This document shows, one piece after another, positions 7,134-9,464 of a DNA stretch of 9,464 nt. Location: assembly GCA_003661945.1 (NCBI GenBank), contig QMXC01000031.1:1-9464 (forward strand). Reading direction: 5' to 3'. The position numbers and the translations under genes are program-made. The stretch is from Candidatus Bathyarchaeota archaeon. GTDB lineage: Archaea > Thermoproteota > Bathyarchaeia > Bathyarchaeales > UBA233. The notes under the pieces are model-generated. The model was not told the DNA's origin. It saw only the letters and a list, made by a program, of their open reading frames with translations, and ran no database searches. Position 1 is the first letter of the stretch, and every line of letters begins with the position of its first letter.

Positions 7134-7163
7134 AGTTCAATACAGATTTTGTTGAGACAAGCC

Positions 7164-8945
7164 ATGCCCATCCGCCAGCCCATCGTATGCGTGCTAGGAC
7201 ACGTGGATACGGGAAAAACCCTTCTCCTAGACAAAATTAGAAAAACAAGCGTTCAAGCCCGAGAGGCAGGTGGAATCACACAGCACATAGGTGCAAGCTT
7301 CTTCCCAGTTGAAACTCTAAAACAAATCTGCGGACCGCTTCTCAGCAAGGTTCGAGGCGAAATAAGGATTCCAGGGCTACTCGTGGTGGACACACCTGGA
7401 CACGAAGCCTTCGCCAACCTTCGGAAACGCGGAGGAGGAGTAGCAGACATAGCAATCCTCGTAATTGACGTTCTCAGAGGATTTGAAGCTCAAACCTACG
7501 AGTGTATAGAGATACTGAAATCCCGCAGAACACCATTTCTTGTGGCAGCCAACAAAATTGACAGGATACCGGGATGGAAACCAAAACCCGACGCTCCGTT
7601 TCTGGTAAGCTACCGGGAGCAAGACAGCTACGTTAAACAAGACTTGGACGAGCATATATACCGGATAATAGGCGAATTTTCGAGACAAAAGCTGAGAGCA
7701 GACATGTTTACCAAGATAACGGACTTCACCAAAACCATAGCAATAGTGCCGGTAAGCGCAAAGACAGGTGAAGGAATACCCGAACTCCTAACCGTGCTAA
7801 TAGGGCTAACACAACAATACCTCAAAGACCAGCTAAGAACAGCTGAAGGACCAGCAAAAGGCACGGTTCTCGAAGTGAAGGAAGAACCAGGCTTGGGACT
7901 AACGTTGAACGTAATCATATACGACGGAACAATCAAAAAGGGAGACATAATAGTGGTGGGCGGAAAAGAATCCCCTATAATAACAAAGGTTAGAGCTGTG
8001 CTTCTCCCTAAACCCCTAGACGAAATCCGTGACCCAAGAGACAAGTTCTCCTCAGTAGAAAGCGTTTCAGCCGCAGCAGGAGTAAAAATAGTGGCCCCAG
8101 ACCTAGAAGGAGCCTTAGCGGGAGCATCCCTATACGTGGTTCCCTCCGAAGAGGAGATAGAAAAATACTCGCAGATGGTTTCCGAAGAAGTGGAAAAAAT
8201 TAAGATTTCAACAGACATCAACGGGATAATCCTCAAAACCGACACTCTAGGCTCGTTAGAAGCCATAGCCGAAGCCCTCCAACGAAACAATGTGCCGATA
8301 CGGATAGCCGACGTGGGAGACGTTTCGAAACGAGACGTAATGGAAGCAAACGTAGTAAAGGAAAACGAACCATTATACGGGGTAATTCTAGCCTTCAACG
8401 TAAAAGTTTTACCCGACGCAGAAAAAGAAGCAAAAGACCGCGAAATAAAAATCTTCAAAAACAACATAATCTACCACTTAACCGAAGAATACTTAGAATG
8501 GCTAAAAGCCAAACAAGAAGAAAAACAAAGAGAAACGTTCGAAAAACTTGTCAAACCAGCCAAAATCCGAATACTTGAAGGCTACGTTTTCCGAAGAGCA
8601 AAACCAGCCATAGTAGGAGTAGAAATACTAGCCGGAAAAATAAAACCGAAACAAAAACTGGTAAGGGCAAAAGACGGAGAAGAAATAGGAGAAATACTTC
8701 AGATACAAGAAAAGGGAAAACCAATCCACGAGGCAACGGCCGGAATGCAAGTGGCAATCTCCATTGACAAACCAGTTGTAGGCAGACACATAAACGAAAA
8801 AGACACGCTCTACGTAAAAATCCCGGAAACCCACGCAAAAGCCCTACAAACAACATTCCTCGAAAAACTCACCCCAGAAGAACAAAACACGCTACAGGAA
8901 TACGTGAAACTGATGCGGGAAAAGACGCCGTTTTGGGCAGCCTAA
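7164..8945 (+). CDS. infB: Translation initiation factor aIF5B
   Basis: This ribosome-dependent GTPase promotes joining of the ribosomal subunits and placement of initiator tRNA. From ATG 7164 it has 593 residues, the normal archaeal length, and it lacks the long N-terminal extension of eukaryotic and bacterial homologues. GTP-binding motifs: G1 GHVDTGKT (12-19), switch I GGITQHIGA (36-44), G3 DTPGHEAF (76-83), G4 NKID (130-133) and G5 SAKTGEG (198-204). The catalytic histidine of switch II is present (His80). Domain II spans about 230-345, domain III about 350-435 (TDTLGSLEAIAEAL and the GDVSKRDV segment) and a long linking helix about 440-462. Domain IV (about 466-560) binds the initiator tRNA end, and the C-terminal tail ends in TPFWAA, a plausible aIF1A contact. 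G1 has Thr where bacterial IF2 and many archaeal proteins have His. There is no intein. ATG 7164 is preferred over TTG 7149. It has its own promoter. Confidence 0.95.
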   Translation: MPIRQPIVCVLGHVDTGKTLLLDKIRKTSVQAREAGGITQHIGASFFPVETLKQICGPLLSKVRGEIRIPGLLVVDTPGHEAFANLRKRGGGVADIAILVIDVLRGFEAQTYECIEILKSRRTPFLVAANKIDRIPGWKPKPDAPFLVSYREQDSYVKQDLDEHIYRIIGEFSRQKLRADMFTKITDFTKTIAIVPVSAKTGEGIPELLTVLIGLTQQYLKDQLRTAEGPAKGTVLEVKEEPGLGLTLNVIIYDGTIKKGDIIVVGGKESPIITKVRAVLLPKPLDEIRDPRDKFSSVESVSAAAGVKIVAPDLEGALAGASLYVVPSEEEIEKYSQMVSEEVEKIKISTDINGIILKTDTLGSLEAIAEALQRNNVPIRIADVGDVSKRDVMEANVVKENEPLYGVILAFNVKVLPDAEKEAKDREIKIFKNNIIYHLTEEYLEWLKAKQEEKQRETFEKLVKPAKIRILEGYVFRRAKPAIVGVEILAGKIKPKQKLVRAKDGEEIGEILQIQEKGKPIHEATAGMQVAISIDKPVVGRHINEKDTLYVKIPETHAKALQTTFLEKLTPEEQNTLQEYVKLMREKTPFWAA

Positions 8946-8970
8946 CAACAACAAACAAAAGGGAAAAAGT
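8946..8970 (-). terminator. T-rich terminator of the dockerin gene, between convergent genes
   Basis: On the minus strand, just after the dockerin gene stop codon (8974-8976), the sequence runs CTTTTTCCCTTTTG and then TTTGTTGTTG. This is a typical archaeal U-rich terminator. On the plus strand the same bases are A-rich and offer no terminator for aIF5B, so the aIF5B transcript probably runs into the 3' end of the dockerin gene as antisense. Confidence 0.42.
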
Positions 8971-8973
8971 CAG

Positions 8974-9464
8974 TTAAGGGTAGGTTCTACCGAAGTTTCT
9001 AGCCACGAGTACAAGGTCTCTAATGTCAATTACGTTATCTTGATTAAGGTCAGCCATCGGGTTCCAACGAATATCACCCGGACGAAAGCCAAAAGACCAT
9101 CCTACCAAGCCTAAGTCTTTCATGTTTACTTTGTTGTCGCCGTTTACGTCGCCTTCAATTCTGACCCGGACGCTGTGCGGACTAACCAAGAGGTTGTCAG
9201 CTGTGTCCTCTTCGCCGGGAATCGCTGAGGCTTCAGCTTCTATGAGGTAAATTCCAGGCTCGCTTGGCTGCCAATCAAAGATTAACGTGACGTTCTCTCC
9301 AGGAGGCAGATCTGTTACGTCGACAGTTCCTATGTCTCCGTAGCTAGAGTTTAGGTTATACCGGCAGGTCACAGTGAATGTGGCGTTCACGTCTCCTTCG
9401 TTTAAAACAACAACTGTTATGTTGGTAGACCATGTCTCATAGATTTCTGTCCATGAAGGCTCAA
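8974..9464 (-). CDS. C-terminal part of a secreted CARDB-dockerin protein, cut by the window edge
   Basis: The frame stays open to the right edge of the window, so only the last 162 residues of a larger protein are visible. The GTG at 9388-9390 is an internal valine codon (in NEGDVNATF), not a start. Visible residues about 13-101 form a CARDB-like adhesion beta-sandwich, with NEGDV, LPPGENVTLIFDW and IPGEEDTADN. Residues 105-158 (nucleotides 8989-9150) are a type I dockerin. Its two EF-hand-like repeats, DVNGDNKVNMKDL (105-117) and DLNQDNVIDIRDL (138-150), have Asp/Asn at calcium positions. Dockerins bind cohesin domains to assemble extracellular complexes; in archaea the partner is often unknown. 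The protein ends four residues after the dockerin, with no membrane anchor, so it is probably secreted and held through the dockerin. Convergent with aIF5B (28-bp gap). The N-terminal catalytic or binding domain lies outside the window. Confidence 0.88.
   Translation of the reverse strand, partial: EPSWTEIYETWSTNITVVVLNEGDVNATFTVTCRYNLNSSYGDIGTVDVTDLPPGENVTLIFDWQPSEPGIYLIEAEASAIPGEEDTADNLLVSPHSVRVRIEGDVNGDNKVNMKDLGLVGWSFGFRPGDIRWNPMADLNQDNVIDIRDLVLVARNFGRTYP

Noticed and set aside
7149..7163. TTG at 7149 or 7152 as the start of aIF5B.
   Set aside because: The ATG at 7164 gives the normal archaeal N-terminus just ahead of the P-loop, and the TATA box spacing places the TTG codons before the transcript start.
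7628..8467. A 279-codon minus-strand open frame inside aIF5B.
   Set aside because: Its composition is Ser/Thr-rich and low in information, as expected of the antisense of an A-rich Lys/Glu gene. aIF5B in this region is clearly coding.
8551..8856. A minus-strand frame giving a Leu/Phe/Val-rich, membrane-like product.
   Set aside because: It is the antisense reading of Lys/Glu-rich codons of aIF5B domain IV. The hydrophobicity is an artefact of that, and there is no start context.
9388..9390. GTG as the start of a complete 138-residue dockerin protein.
   Set aside because: The frame is open upstream to the window edge and the upstream residues continue the CARDB strand pattern, so the GTG is an internal valine codon.
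1..9464. A hidden multi-gene defence, mobile or biosynthetic system.
   Set aside because: No nuclease, helicase, transposase, integrase, toxin-antitoxin or CRISPR features are visible. The genes are a mix of housekeeping, transport and surface functions with separate promoters.

Overview
The window looks like part of an archaeal chromosome, most likely a Thermoproteota/Bathyarchaeia-type lineage. That placement is my inference. It rests on an archaeal initiation factor (aIF5B), an isoleucyl-tRNA synthetase with motif variants I associate with archaea, TATA-like boxes at short fixed distances from start codons, and surface proteins of the NosD/CARDB/dockerin kind common in those genomes. I see no rRNA, tRNA, CRISPR array, insertion sequence, intein or phage gene.

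Layout: (1) 81-1457 (+), a secreted parallel beta-helix surface protein with a signal peptide and a C-terminal membrane anchor. (2) 1531-4557 (+), a complete isoleucyl-tRNA synthetase with its own promoter. (3) 4672-5043 (+), a small two-helix membrane protein of unknown function, probably from a nearly leaderless transcript. (4) 5064-5468 (-), an unrecognised soluble 134-residue protein, convergent with the previous gene. (5) 5605-6168 (+), a short MscS-type mechanosensitive channel, divergent from gene 4. (6) 6213-7124 (+), an EamA/DMT-family transporter. (7) 7164-8945 (+), translation factor aIF5B. (8) 8974-9464 (-), the C-terminal part of a secreted CARDB plus dockerin protein that runs off the right edge.

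The genes do not form an obvious pathway. Two are translation housekeeping genes (IleRS, aIF5B), three are membrane proteins, two are cell-surface or secreted proteins and one is unknown. Most genes have a TATA-like box of their own, so they look like separate units rather than one operon. MscS and the EamA transporter (44 bp apart) and the transporter and aIF5B (39 bp apart from stop to ATG) could still be partly co-transcribed. Every intergenic gap is under about 140 bp.

I did not find a convincing new multi-gene system. The points most worth a second look are the HIAH variant of the HIGH signature in IleRS, the eukaryote-like P-loop of aIF5B, the dockerin protein whose coding frame stays open to the window edge, and the two small unassigned genes at 4672-5468.
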